DNA from: Suillus spraguei
Taxonomy: Eukaryota; Basidiomycota; Agaricomycetes; Boletales; Suillaceae
NCBI GenBank assembly: GCA_016800925.1
Contig: JABCPU010000990.1
Span: 1-19,271 of the forward strand
Direction of reading: 5' to 3'
Length of the DNA stretch: 19,271 bases
The translations under genes and the position numbers were made by a program. A model generated the notes under the pieces. That model saw only the letters and a program-made list of their open reading frames with translations. It did no database searches and was not told the DNA's origin. Of the stretch, positions 7,812-15,653 are shown piece after piece (positions within the stretch are counted from its first letter, which is position 1; each line of letters starts with the position of its first letter).

Positions 7812-8758
7812 TGTAACAAACATATTGGTGCTGGGCTTAAAACCCCATCTTTTGACACTTGTCTCACGTCTACAGGAGTTACCACTTGTTCATGGCTGTC
7901 TTACCCCTTTAGCATTACCGGTGGCATCTCACGTTTACCGCACACTGTACCGACTACCGCACCACGTTCCACATACCAATGCCCTCCCATGTCCTTGCCG
8001 CGTCCGCATAGCTCCATTTGGTGTGTAGTTTGTTTTCCGTTCGTTATCACTGATTCTATGGCAAGTGTTATTACATGTTGCCTCGTGCTGCAGTGCCTCG
8101 CGCTATGTATACTTATGGCGGTTACTACACTCCAGCGCTACTGATCTCACCTAGAGTATTCTGGATACATATGATTTAGGATATAAGCACCGCATACCCT
8201 GCACGATACAGTACCTGATTTTACACCATTGCATATACTATAGGTCAGGATTATTGTCTAGCTCTGGATCTACCCAGTAGTGGACTTAGTCTTTAAAGTT
8301 TCCTTACCGCTCGTCAATCAATCATGCTCATTCCCCATTACCGCTGGACTTTGACTGTTATTTTGACTGAACTTCTCATGCACCGCTACTTTACCGCTGA
8401 AAGTACCACGGCTTTCTTTACTGTTTCTTTGCACCGCTCACAACCTTACCGCTACCGCTGATATCATCGCTTGACATCGCTCGACGCAACTGTTTCTTAC
8501 TATATCTCGACTACGGTAGTACTGCTACTTACAACGCTAGTTCCAGCGGCATCATTGCTGACCATGGCAACTTACCACTGACCACAACACTACTTTCGCA
8601 CATAAGTTTGACTCAAACTTGACCATACTAATAGGCATCCCTCTTTAGGGTCGAATGCTCTTGTTCTCACAAGTAAAGCAGACTAGACAGAGTGCAAGAC
8701 TCACATACTAACTTAGGAGGTAGTTTATCTACAGCCCAGGTTAGGTTGTATCTTTACA
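7812..8758 (+). mobile_element. X-family solo LTR, copy D (947 bp), in gene 3
   Basis: It starts TGTAACAAACATATTGG and ends TTGTATCTTTACA, so TGTAA.../...TTACA ends are visible. It is flanked on both sides by GCGA (7808-7811 and 8759-8762), a 4-bp target duplication. Removing it and one GCGA joins two pieces of a gene 3 exon in frame, which supports both the boundaries and the solo-LTR reading. It carries TACCGC about seven times, on the plus strand, opposite to copies B, C and E as expected from its orientation. Confidence 0.85.
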
Positions 8759-9282
8759 GCGACATCACCTTTCTTCGTCAACTGGGGGCAGCAATCCACA
8801 TTCTTTGCCTGGCATCTGTCACATGGTGGCAGAGGACCATCAGCATGGGGCTATGAGGAATCAGTATTGTAAAAACTAGCAGTGACCAGAAGACTCACCA
8901 GTTCTTGGACCTTGGTCTTCCTGCTGGTAGTCTTGCCCTTGGACAGGGTGGACTATGGAATATTGTCAGTTTGTATCCAATCTTCGCGGTTGCAAGCAAA
9001 TCTTACCAGTTTTTGTCGCTTCCCTGGACGTAAAGTGGCCTGCACCAGGATGAGCGATGGACCAGCAGATATCAATAAAAATCAAGAACTTACTTTGATT
9101 TGCCTTGTGCCTCTTCATCCTCCTTCAATTCATCTTCTTCATCATCTGCAATCATAACCAACTGACCTGCCCTCAGTGTGCCCTGCTTTTTTACAGGGAC
9201 GACAGCCTTGTGCATTGATTTCCGGGGCTGTTGTCAGCATCAGTAATGTTGAATGTAGGAACAACAAGACACTTACCTGAAT

Positions 9283-9287
9283 GTCCA
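9283..9287. repeat. Target site duplication GTCCA (left) of solo LTR 2
   Basis: GTCCA is directly before TGTCAT at 9288, with an identical copy at 10014-10018 directly after TTAACA. A 5-bp duplication is usual for Ty3/gypsy insertions. Confidence 0.9.
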
Positions 9288-10013
9288 TGTCATATACCAT
9301 ACTTCTAATCTCAGATCTGATCGATCCTACTTCCGTCCGGTCCACAGATCCTGTCTGGATCACCCATCTGAAAGCTCCTACTTCTTGTACTCTAACTCCC
9401 TTGTGGACATCTGTGTTTACCTCCTTTCGGCAATCCTCCTGTCTCTGGTATTCCGGCTGTATATATTCCCTTCCGCTTATTTGATCTGTTACCTGTGTCT
9501 CATTTCCGACTCATGCTTACTGATCCGCTGTGCATTATCTAATAGACTTCTGTTATACATTGTACATAGCCCTCGGTCCCGGACTCGCTGATTATCCATG
9601 CTAGTTACTTCCAGTATATAAATCACTTGTAAATCTCTGTAGAACCTTAGTTCAAATATCATCTTAGATTCTGCTCAATCTGTTCCTATGGACTTGAGTC
9701 ATCTCCAGCTCTGGTCATCTTGCAAGACTTAGGATTGATTCCTATAAGTCTACATCTCCGACTCTAACTTCGGGTAGTCCACCTCTGTTAGTTTCTAGTT
9801 AAGGAATTCGTTCCGAGACTAGTCTTGATCCTCGTTCCATCTCCACGTTCTGGATAACCTTCGGATGTCTGGATCCGTCACGCTATTACTTCTGGATCTT
9901 CAGACATATAACCTTCCTCTGAAATAAAGGGGCATTACTCAGGAAAGGGGCACAGTGCATGAACTAAGGCCAAAGCCCTTCGGATCTCTTACCCTTTGAG
10001 TATGGTCTTAACA
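9288..10013 (+). mobile_element. LTR 2: solo LTR of the chromovirus family (726 bp)
   Basis: It starts TGTCATATACCATACTTC and ends GGTCTTAACA, collinear with LTR 1, with TATATAAA at about 9615-9622. No pol, PPT or internal sequence adjoins it and both flanks carry GTCCA, so it is a solo LTR left by LTR-LTR recombination. It lies antisense to gene 3, inside exon 4, seven bases of exon short of the splice donor. Confidence 0.92.
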
Positions 10014-10287
10014 GTCCAGAAGATCATCGACATCAATCACATTGTCATCCTCATCACTGTCAACTTCCAGTGCCTTTGCCTTCCCCTTCCCCTTCACCAT
10101 CTCATTGTCAGTAGTGTCAGTGTCGGACAAGATCTCCTTCAATTTGATGACAGGCTTCCAGGACGGGTTGCCATGAGGCACAGGAGGGCTGGTACTGAGT
10201 CGACATTTCCGTGTTGTCAACGACTCTGCCAGTGCAGTTTCACTGGATGCTGTGCATCTTGGCATGCAAATGCTGGCATCTCACACA

Positions 10288-10381
10288 GGTGCCGGTGGTG
10301 GTGCAGGTGCAGGTGTGGGAGCAGGTGGTGGTGCAGGTGCAGGTGGTGGTGGTGGTGCAGGTGCAGGTGCAGGTGCAGGTG
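10288..10381 (+). repeat. GGTGCA/GGTGGT minisatellite in gene 3 exon 3
   Basis: Tandem GGTGCA units with GGTGGT variants run for about 95 bp. Read on the minus strand in the gene 3 frame they encode alternating Ala-Pro and short Pro runs, a flexible linker between the helical N-terminus and the rest. Such tracts change length easily by slippage. Confidence 0.75.
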
Positions 10382-10854
10382 CTATTGCAGTGTCAGGTGC
10401 GTAAAGGTGTGATGAGGAGAAAGACACTCACCAGAAGCTGCAGATGCAATAGGTGGTGCAGCACCCAATGTCTTACTGTACAATGGGTGCTTCATGTACA
10501 TGTCCTGATTGTTCTCAAGACGGGTCCAATCCGGTACTTCCACCAATTGTGTGGTGCACCTCTGAGCGCGAAAGATCTCAGCTGCAAGTGACAGCAGGCC
10601 AGGGGGAACATAGGAAGCCTCCTTCCCATAGGTGCGAATCACATCATTCTATTTGACCATAGTATCAATCAATGCAACTGACAAATCATCAAACATACCA
10701 CTTCATGAGCAATCTTCCGGCTCAACTCCATTTTTTCCTCTTGTGACAGCAACCAGATAACATCTTGAACCATCTCAGTGAGCCAGGCAACAAGAGCTAT
10801 GAGAGCCTAGTTGGCAGCGGCAGCAGCAGACACGGAAGTAGAGTGAGAAGACAT

Positions 10855-11123
10855 GGCAGGGAGATGATTGCAGTAGAGACTTAGTGGACAAGTAATCTGG
10901 AAGAGACTTGTTCAACAAGCACACTTGGGAAAATTTCAGCAACCGGCAGTCTGGCCCGATCTGGATATATCCAGTCCATTGTTCATTGTTGGCGTCTATT
11001 TTTAAATCTCAATATCACATTGTGCAGTTGACACATCATCAGCAATCAATTGTAACCAGCCAACCTGTGAAGAAATCAACCGGTCACAGGCTGCAGCATA
11101 ACATCTATTCTTCCGGTGGTCTT
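10855..11123. promoter_or_regulatory. Shared upstream region of divergent genes 3 and 4
   Basis: These 269 bp separate the start codon of gene 3 (minus) from the first candidate start of gene 4 (plus). An AT-rich segment (TTTTTAAATCTCAATATCAC, near 11000) could hold a core promoter. No repeat or LTR was recognised. Promoter use is inferred from the head-to-head arrangement. Confidence 0.3.
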
Positions 11124-12134
11124 ATGAAGGCCATGGATTTATACAACCCTTTCATTAAAATTAAAAAGAGAAGGATGTGATCGTCAGCCAATGCCCAGCA
11201 TGATCTACATGTGTCTAGTGAGGATGAAGGTAAGAATCTATCTACTACAACAATGGACCGGTTGACATTATCCAGCATTCCAGTATTTGACATCTTGCAG
11301 CCGGGGCGCAAGGAGTGCACTTACAACAACCCTTTGATGGATTGTTCAAGCATGGGTGAATGTGAGTTCAGCTCATGCATAACAAAGACCATTCACATTA
11401 CCTTTGAAGACCTAGATGTCCTGTCTGTTCATGACCAGTTGAGAGATGGGAATAGAATGAAGGCGGTCCACTTCAAAACTGGGGATGGCCACCAGTCGTT
11501 GGACTTGGGTTTTCCTTCATCAGATAATGACCAGATAACTGATGCTCACAACCACCCACAGCCGGACATCTTGGATATGCAATTTCCCACCTTGTCTGAC
11601 CATGAACAGTCACATGACAAGATGTTGGAATTGGGATTTCCTCCAGAGTTGGACATCGGAGATGTGTTAGATTTGGGGTTCAATATTGACATCAGTGATC
11701 CAGCCAGAAACATAGATGGGGTTCTGGAGATGGGGTTCAATATTGATGTTAGTGATCCAGCTGGACACACAGATGGGGCACTGGAGATGGGCTTTGACAC
11801 CAATGATATCACACTGGATGAAAACCCTCTGGAAATGGGTTTTGATATGGATCCGGCACATTTTGACCTGGATAGATCTTGTAAGCCTTCTTGTTGCTTC
11901 AGATATTGTACTGACTGTTGAAATTCAGTTGCTGTCATTTGACCGGATCCCATTGGATTTGTAATTCAATGGGCTGTAGGCGATTTGCAGATTGCAATGC
12001 ACCAGTTGGACATGGACCGGGCGGGTGATGCAATGTCACCAGACAAGGCCATTGCAAGACAGCAAGTTCTTGACAGCACAAAAGAGTTGTTGCTGGCATG
12101 TCAACTGATATCCATATCTCAACTTGCAACATGA
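11124..12134 (+). pseudogene. Gene 4: unknown acidic protein with repeated L-[DE]-x-G-F motifs
   Basis: The frame from ATG 11124 reads MKAMDLYNPFIKIKKRRM, meets TGA at 11178-11180, then continues in the same frame (SSANAQHDLHVSSEDEG) to a stop at 11919-11921. The body is acidic, with a Cys-bearing segment (CTYNNPLMDCSSMGECEFSSC) and about seven degenerate repeats between 11499 and 11868 (LDLGFP, LDMQFP, LELGFP, LDLGFN, LEMGFN, LEMGFD, LEMGFD), some with a following NIDISDPARN-type unit. A separate open stretch (11982-12134, IAMHQLDMDRAGDAMSPDKA ... ELLLACQ) may be a later exon; no acceptable intron joins them, so the gene is probably decayed. It could be the N-terminal part of a transposon-encoded protein, but I do not recognise it. 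Confidence 0.45.
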
Positions 12135-12206
12135 AGTATGTATTTCTGGCCAAATGCTATCTACACCTATCACTAGAAGAATTGCATGCAAAGATCCACA
12201 TTACTA

Positions 12207-12565
12207 CTACTGCATATACTGAGCTTTGTAAGAGGCCTTTGAACTTCTAAGAGAGCGCTTTGGCTCAGGATCAGTGGTCTGGGCTTTATGTCCTTTGGCT
12301 TTCTTGCCAGTGGCTCTTGGGGCAGCGAGTGTTGGTTTGAGCACTGGTGTTTTGTGATTTTTCTTCTTGGCATGGACACTGGATGTAGGACCAAATGCAC
12401 GACTCTTTGAAGGCGGAGGATGGTTGTCATGAGAACCAGTTGATTGTGCAGAACTGGTGCTGGCATTGTTTGGTTTGGATTTCTTTCCTGGTGGCTGACT
12501 GTCCGACTCTAAATCAGATGAAATGTGACCAACCCTACCACACTTTTGGTTTGCAATTGAACCAG
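12207..12565 (-). pseudogene. Gene 5: C-terminal fragment of an unknown protein, cut by an X-LTR
   Basis: Minus-strand frame ending at the TAG at 12207-12209. It begins directly at the X-LTR at 12566, so the upstream part is lost. The visible part has a short CGRVGH (half of a zinc-knuckle-like motif), a serine/acidic stretch (ISSDLESDS), and a long basic low-complexity tail (GKKSK, AKKKNHKTP, GKKAKGHKA, RSLRSSKAS). Tails of this kind occur on several transposase and retroelement proteins, but nothing here identifies a family. It converges on gene 4, with 72 bp between their ends. Confidence 0.4.
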
Positions 12566-13081
12566 TGTAAAGATACAACCTAATCTGGGCTGTTGATAAA
12601 CTACCTCCTAAGTTAGTATGTGTGGTCTTGCACTCCGTCTAGTCTGCTTCACTTGCAAAGCAAGAGCATTCGACCCTAAAGGGGGATGCCTGTTAGTATG
12701 GTCAAGTTCGAGTCAAACCAATGTGCAAATGTAGTGTCATAGTCAGTGGTAAGTTGCCGCTGTCAGCGATGATGTCACCGGAACTAGTGTCGTATGTAGC
12801 AGTGCTACTGTGGTTGAGATAATACTTGAAACATAGCGTTGAGTGAGCGATAACGAGCGGTAAAGTCAGCGGTAGCAGTAAGGTGCAAGTGATGCAAAGA
12901 AACAGTAAAGAACTCCGCGGTACTCTCAGTGGTAGAGTAGCGGTGAGCGTGAAGTTCAGTCTAAACAGGGGTCAAGAATCTAGTGGTGTGCCAGCGGTAA
13001 TGGTGAATGAGCATAATTGATTAAACAAGTGGTAAGGAAACTTTAAAGACTAAGTCTACTTCTGGGTAGATCCAGAGCTAG
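12566..13081 (-). mobile_element. X-family LTR, copy E (3' portion, 516 bp)
   Basis: The plus strand starts TGTAAAGATACAACCTAATCTGGGC and follows copies C and D up to TGGGTAGATCCAGAGCTAG, where the Ty3/gypsy LTR at 13082 interrupts it. In copies C and D the same point continues ACAATAATCCTGACC, so the insertion site is exact. The remaining ~430 bp should lie right of the window. GCGGTA occurs four times. Confidence 0.8.
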
Positions 13082-13556
13082 TGTTACAATCGTATGTGCC
13101 CCTATTCATTCTCTCTTTGTTTCCTTACTTGTATATCATATCACATGACTCTGACTCATATGCTCAATGCATCTGTACTATAGTTGCCTTCCTTATTTGG
13201 ATATGCACTTACTTTCTCATGTCTCTCTTGGTCCGTGCGCACATATTGGCTTATTTAAGCACGTTGTACTTGTAGTAGATTCTTTACTTTAATCTTACTG
13301 GGTTTTACCTGGAATCTCCTTCACTTAGGTCTCCAACCTAAGTCGTCTTGAATCGTCTCTAAGTCTAAGCACTCCTTAGCCTTAGTCTCTATTCTCGCAG
13401 AACCTCTTAGACTTGTCTTTGAGGCTGAACCTTTGATCGTACTCAGGACACGTTCCTTGTACTTTCACCTTGTCCTCTTCTGGACATTGTAGAACTTCCC
13501 AGCAGACCGGCTGTGTCTTTTCACTGTCGCTGGTGACGCCATCCCAGTTCATAACA
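13082..13556 (+). mobile_element. LTR 3: 5' LTR of the outer second-family Ty3/gypsy element (475 bp)
   Basis: It starts TGTTACAATCG and ends GTTCATAACA. It has the same length as LTR 4 at 14143 and aligns with it throughout, at about 90% by eye. A TATA-like TATTTAAG lies near 13253-13260. The preceding five bases GCTAG (13077-13081) are the candidate target duplication; the partner is outside the window. Confidence 0.88.
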
Positions 13557-14142
13557 AAAGATTAAAGTCTACCAAATCGTTGACTATCCAGTCTTCGACC
13601 CCAAACCCTGATAAGCCCTAACGGACAGCAAGACAGCGCGTGTAGGCACTGAGAAAGTATAACTCACCAGACGAATCACCATGACGACCAAAGAATTTGA
13701 ATACAAAATCGGTCAGCCAACTGGTTTTGATGGAGATCGTGATAACTCTTGCGAATTTATCCAGTCATGCAATTTACACTTCGACATCAATGAAAAGCTT
13801 TATACCACCGACAAACAGAAGATCATTTTCATAACATCCTTGATGACTGAGAGGAATGCCAAATCCTGGAAAGAGCAATTCCTTGACCACGCTCAATCAA
13901 CCGACACTTCTGGACAAAAAGTTGGTTATGGGACAATGGTGGATTTTATGAAAAGCTTCAAAGAGGCCTTCGACCCAGTGGATACCAAGGGAACTGCACT
14001 TACAAAACTCAGGGACCTCAAACAAGGAAGCGGAGATCTTCATACTTACATCACTGACTTTGAGGCACTTGCAGCCAAGGCTCATATCACCGACAATGCA
14101 ATGAAGATCCAATTCTTCCAAGATGGCCTGAATTGGGGCATT
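13557..14142 (+). pseudogene. Leader and truncated gag of the outer Ty3/gypsy element
   Basis: A 124-base leader precedes the ATG at 13681. The reading frame starts MTTKEFEYKIGQPTGFDGDR and matches the intact Gag at 14817 almost residue for residue to about codon 154 (FFQDGLNWGI), where LTR 4 begins at 14143. It covers the helical Gag core (AKSWKEQFLDH...FKEAFDPVDTK...LRDLKQ...YITDFEALAAKAHI) and lacks the zinc knuckle. There are no internal stops before the break, so the insertion is what ended it. The leader lacks a segment of about 70 bases present in the inner copy. No tRNA primer site starting TGG follows the LTR. The rest of this element should lie beyond the inner one. Confidence 0.88.
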
Positions 14143-14617
14143 TGTTACAGTTGTACGTGCCCCTATTCATTTTCCCTTTGTTTCCTTACTTGTATATCAT
14201 GTCACATGACTCTGACTCATATGCTCAATGCATCTGTACAATACATGCCTTCCTTATTAGGATACGCAGTTACGTTCTCACAGTTACTTGGTCTGTGCGC
14301 ACATATTGGCCTATTTAAGCACAGTGTACTTGTAGTAGATTCCCTACTTTAATCTTACTGGGTTTTACCTGGAATCTCCTTCGCTTAGGCCTCCAACCTA
14401 AGTCGTCTTGAATCGTCTCTAAGTCTAAGCACTCCTTAGCCTTAGTCTCTATTCTTGCAGAACCTCTTGGACTTATCCTTGAGGCCAGACCCTTGATCCT
14501 ACTCGGAACGCGTTCCTTGTACTTTCACCTTGTCCTCTTTTGGACATTGTAAGAACTTCCTAGCAGACCGTCTGTGTCTTTTCACTGTCGCTGGTGACGC
14601 CACCCCAGTTCGTAACA
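14143..14617 (+). mobile_element. LTR 4: 5' LTR of the inner Ty3/gypsy element (475 bp)
   Basis: It starts TGTTACAGTTG and ends TTCGTAACA, with TGTTAC/GTAACA terminal inverted bases. It interrupts the outer element's gag; the preceding bases GCATT (14138-14142) are the candidate target duplication. It contains CTATTTAAG as a TATA-like site near 14313. Confidence 0.9.
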
Positions 14618-14816
14618 AAAGATTAAAGTCTACCTGATCGTCGACTATCCAGTCTTCGACCCTGAACCCTGATCGCCTAGATCAGCAGACTAGCGTATGC
14701 GTATGCTGAGCAGATTGTCAAGAGGAAACCCCCTGACAGAAGAAAAGCCCTGACGGACAGCAAGACAGCGCGTGTAGGCACCGAGAAAGTATAACTCACC
14801 AGACGAATCATCAACC
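14618..14816 (+). other. 5' leader of the inner Ty3/gypsy element
   Basis: These are 199 bases between the LTR and the gag start, beginning AAAGATTAAAGTCTACC. No standard tRNA primer binding site is recognisable at the LTR edge, so another priming mode or a different LTR edge is possible. The middle (about 14675-14750) is absent from the outer copy's leader. Confidence 0.6.
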
Positions 14817-15653
14817 ATGACGACCAAAGAATTTGAATACAAGATCGGTCAACCAAAAGGTTTTGATGGAGATCGCGATAACTCTCGCGAGTTTATCCAG
14901 TCGTGCAACTTGCACTTTGACATCAATGAAAAGCTCTACACCACCGACAAGCAGAAGATCATCTTCATAACATCCTTTATGACCGAGAAGAATGCCAAAT
15001 CTTGGAAGGAACGATTCCTTGACCATGCCCAATCAACCGACACCTCTGGACAAAAAGTTGGTTATGGAACCATGGTGGATTTTATGAAAAGTTTTAAAGA
15101 AGCCTTCGAGCCATTGGATACCAAAGGAACCGCACTCACGAAACTCAGGGATCTCAAACAAGGAACTGGAGATCTTCACACTTACATCGCTGATTTCGAG
15201 GCACTTGCAGCCAAGGCTCATATCACCAATAATGCAACAAAGATCCAATGCTTCCAAGACGGCCTGAGTTGGGGTATCCTTACAAAGCTTTTCGCACTAG
15301 GAGATGTCTCCGAAGTATTTCGAGACGTTGTGCTGCAATGCGTTTCCATTGACAATTCCTATCATTGCCTTCAAGCCATGAGGACGCATCATGCTCCACA
15401 ACAGAAGAAGAAGAACTATGGAAATGCACGGTACATTCCGAACTGTGATTCCAACGCAATGGTCATAGATCGAATCTCCGATATGGAGAGATCTGAATGC
15501 ATGAAGAAGGGACAATGCTTCGGATGCAAGAAGACAGGACATCGCATCCATAACTGTCCTGATAGAAAGAAGAAGACCCCGCTCCGACAAACCGAAGTCA
15601 AAGAAGAAGAAGAAAACGAAGAAACAGTGAGGCGGATTGTCGCGGATTTTTGA
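14817..15653 (+). CDS. gag: Gag of the inner Ty3/gypsy element
   Basis: Intact 278-residue reading frame from ATG 14817 to TGA 15651-15653. Gag forms the cytoplasmic virus-like particle and packages the element RNA. Residues ~1-190 are the helical Gag core (AKSWKERFLDHAQS, FMKSFKEAFEPLDTKG, LRDLKQGTGDLHTYIADFEA). A CCHC zinc knuckle lies at C234, C237, H242 and C247 (CFGCKKTGHRIHNC), followed by a Lys-rich and Glu-rich tail. The start is supported by identity with the outer copy at 13681. The pol frame begins one base back (-1) at the stop, where the sequence is GATTTTTGACTTGG. No stops or frameshifts are visible in gag, unlike pol. Confidence 0.93.
   Translation: MTTKEFEYKIGQPKGFDGDRDNSREFIQSCNLHFDINEKLYTTDKQKIIFITSFMTEKNAKSWKERFLDHAQSTDTSGQKVGYGTMVDFMKSFKEAFEPLDTKGTALTKLRDLKQGTGDLHTYIADFEALAAKAHITNNATKIQCFQDGLSWGILTKLFALGDVSEVFRDVVLQCVSIDNSYHCLQAMRTHHAPQQKKKNYGNARYIPNCDSNAMVIDRISDMERSECMKKGQCFGCKKTGHRIHNCPDRKKKTPLRQTEVKEEEENEETVRRIVADF

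Larger units (their letters stand above)
7710..10854 (-). pseudogene. Gene 3: multi-exon Zn2Cys6-like protein gene, broken by LTRs and stops
   Basis: The ATG is at 10854. Exon 1 (10854-10699) is helical (LIALVAWLTEMVQDVIWLLS) with an in-frame TAG at codon 16. Exon 2 (10648-10432) has SYVPPGLLSLAAEIFRAQ and VPDWTRLENNQ. Exon 3 (from 10381) encodes (AP)n/P repeats. After an intron of ~42 bases, exon 4 ends DDNVIDVDDLLD at the solo LTR; beyond the LTR ATTCAG|GTAAGT (9282-9271) completes it. Exon 5 is 9227-9094 (acidic DDEEDELKEDEE; one base is off at its donor), exon 6 is 9039-9007, exon 7 is 8952-8899 and exon 8 starts at 8850 (PPCDRCQAKNVDC). LTR D splits exon 8; beyond it at 7807-7710 follow TCSLCHL, a TGA, KMAC and TPTPTHSKT, up to LTR C. 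Cluster: C-x2-C-x6-C-x13-C-x2-C-x6-C. Introns are 42-55 bases. The C-terminus is lost. Nucleic-acid binding is inferred; the N-terminal region is not recognised. Confidence 0.7.

Noticed and set aside
7494..8028. Conserved reading frame GLKPH..TLVS.LQELPLVHG, also at 2394-2633
   Set aside because: It recurs three times only because it is the start of the X LTR. The frames run on into diverged LTR sequence with no other sign of coding.
6767..8758. A single DNA transposon with ~950-bp terminal inverted repeats
   Set aside because: Each arm separately has TG...CA-type LTR ends, copy D alone is flanked by a 4-bp duplication, other arms (B, E) occur singly, and the centre reads as gene 3 exon.
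8882..9157. Plus-strand 91-codon frame
   Set aside because: It crosses introns and exons 5-7 of gene 3 on the opposite strand and has no supporting motif.
1654..10013. LTR 1 and LTR 2 as the two ends of one element
   Set aside because: LTR 1 is preceded by a polypurine tract and pol (a 3' LTR) and LTR 2 has its own perfect GTCCA duplication, so they are separate insertions.
9996..10591. Plus-strand frames with Val-Gln or Trp-Cys-Arg repeats
   Set aside because: They are translations of the GGTGCA minisatellite in the wrong strand; the minus-strand exon is supported by splice sites and flanking coding sequence.
11546..11953. Minus-strand 135-codon frame opposite gene 4
   Set aside because: Its repeats mirror the LEMGF repeats of the plus strand; the plus frame is acidic, longer and has the more protein-like composition.
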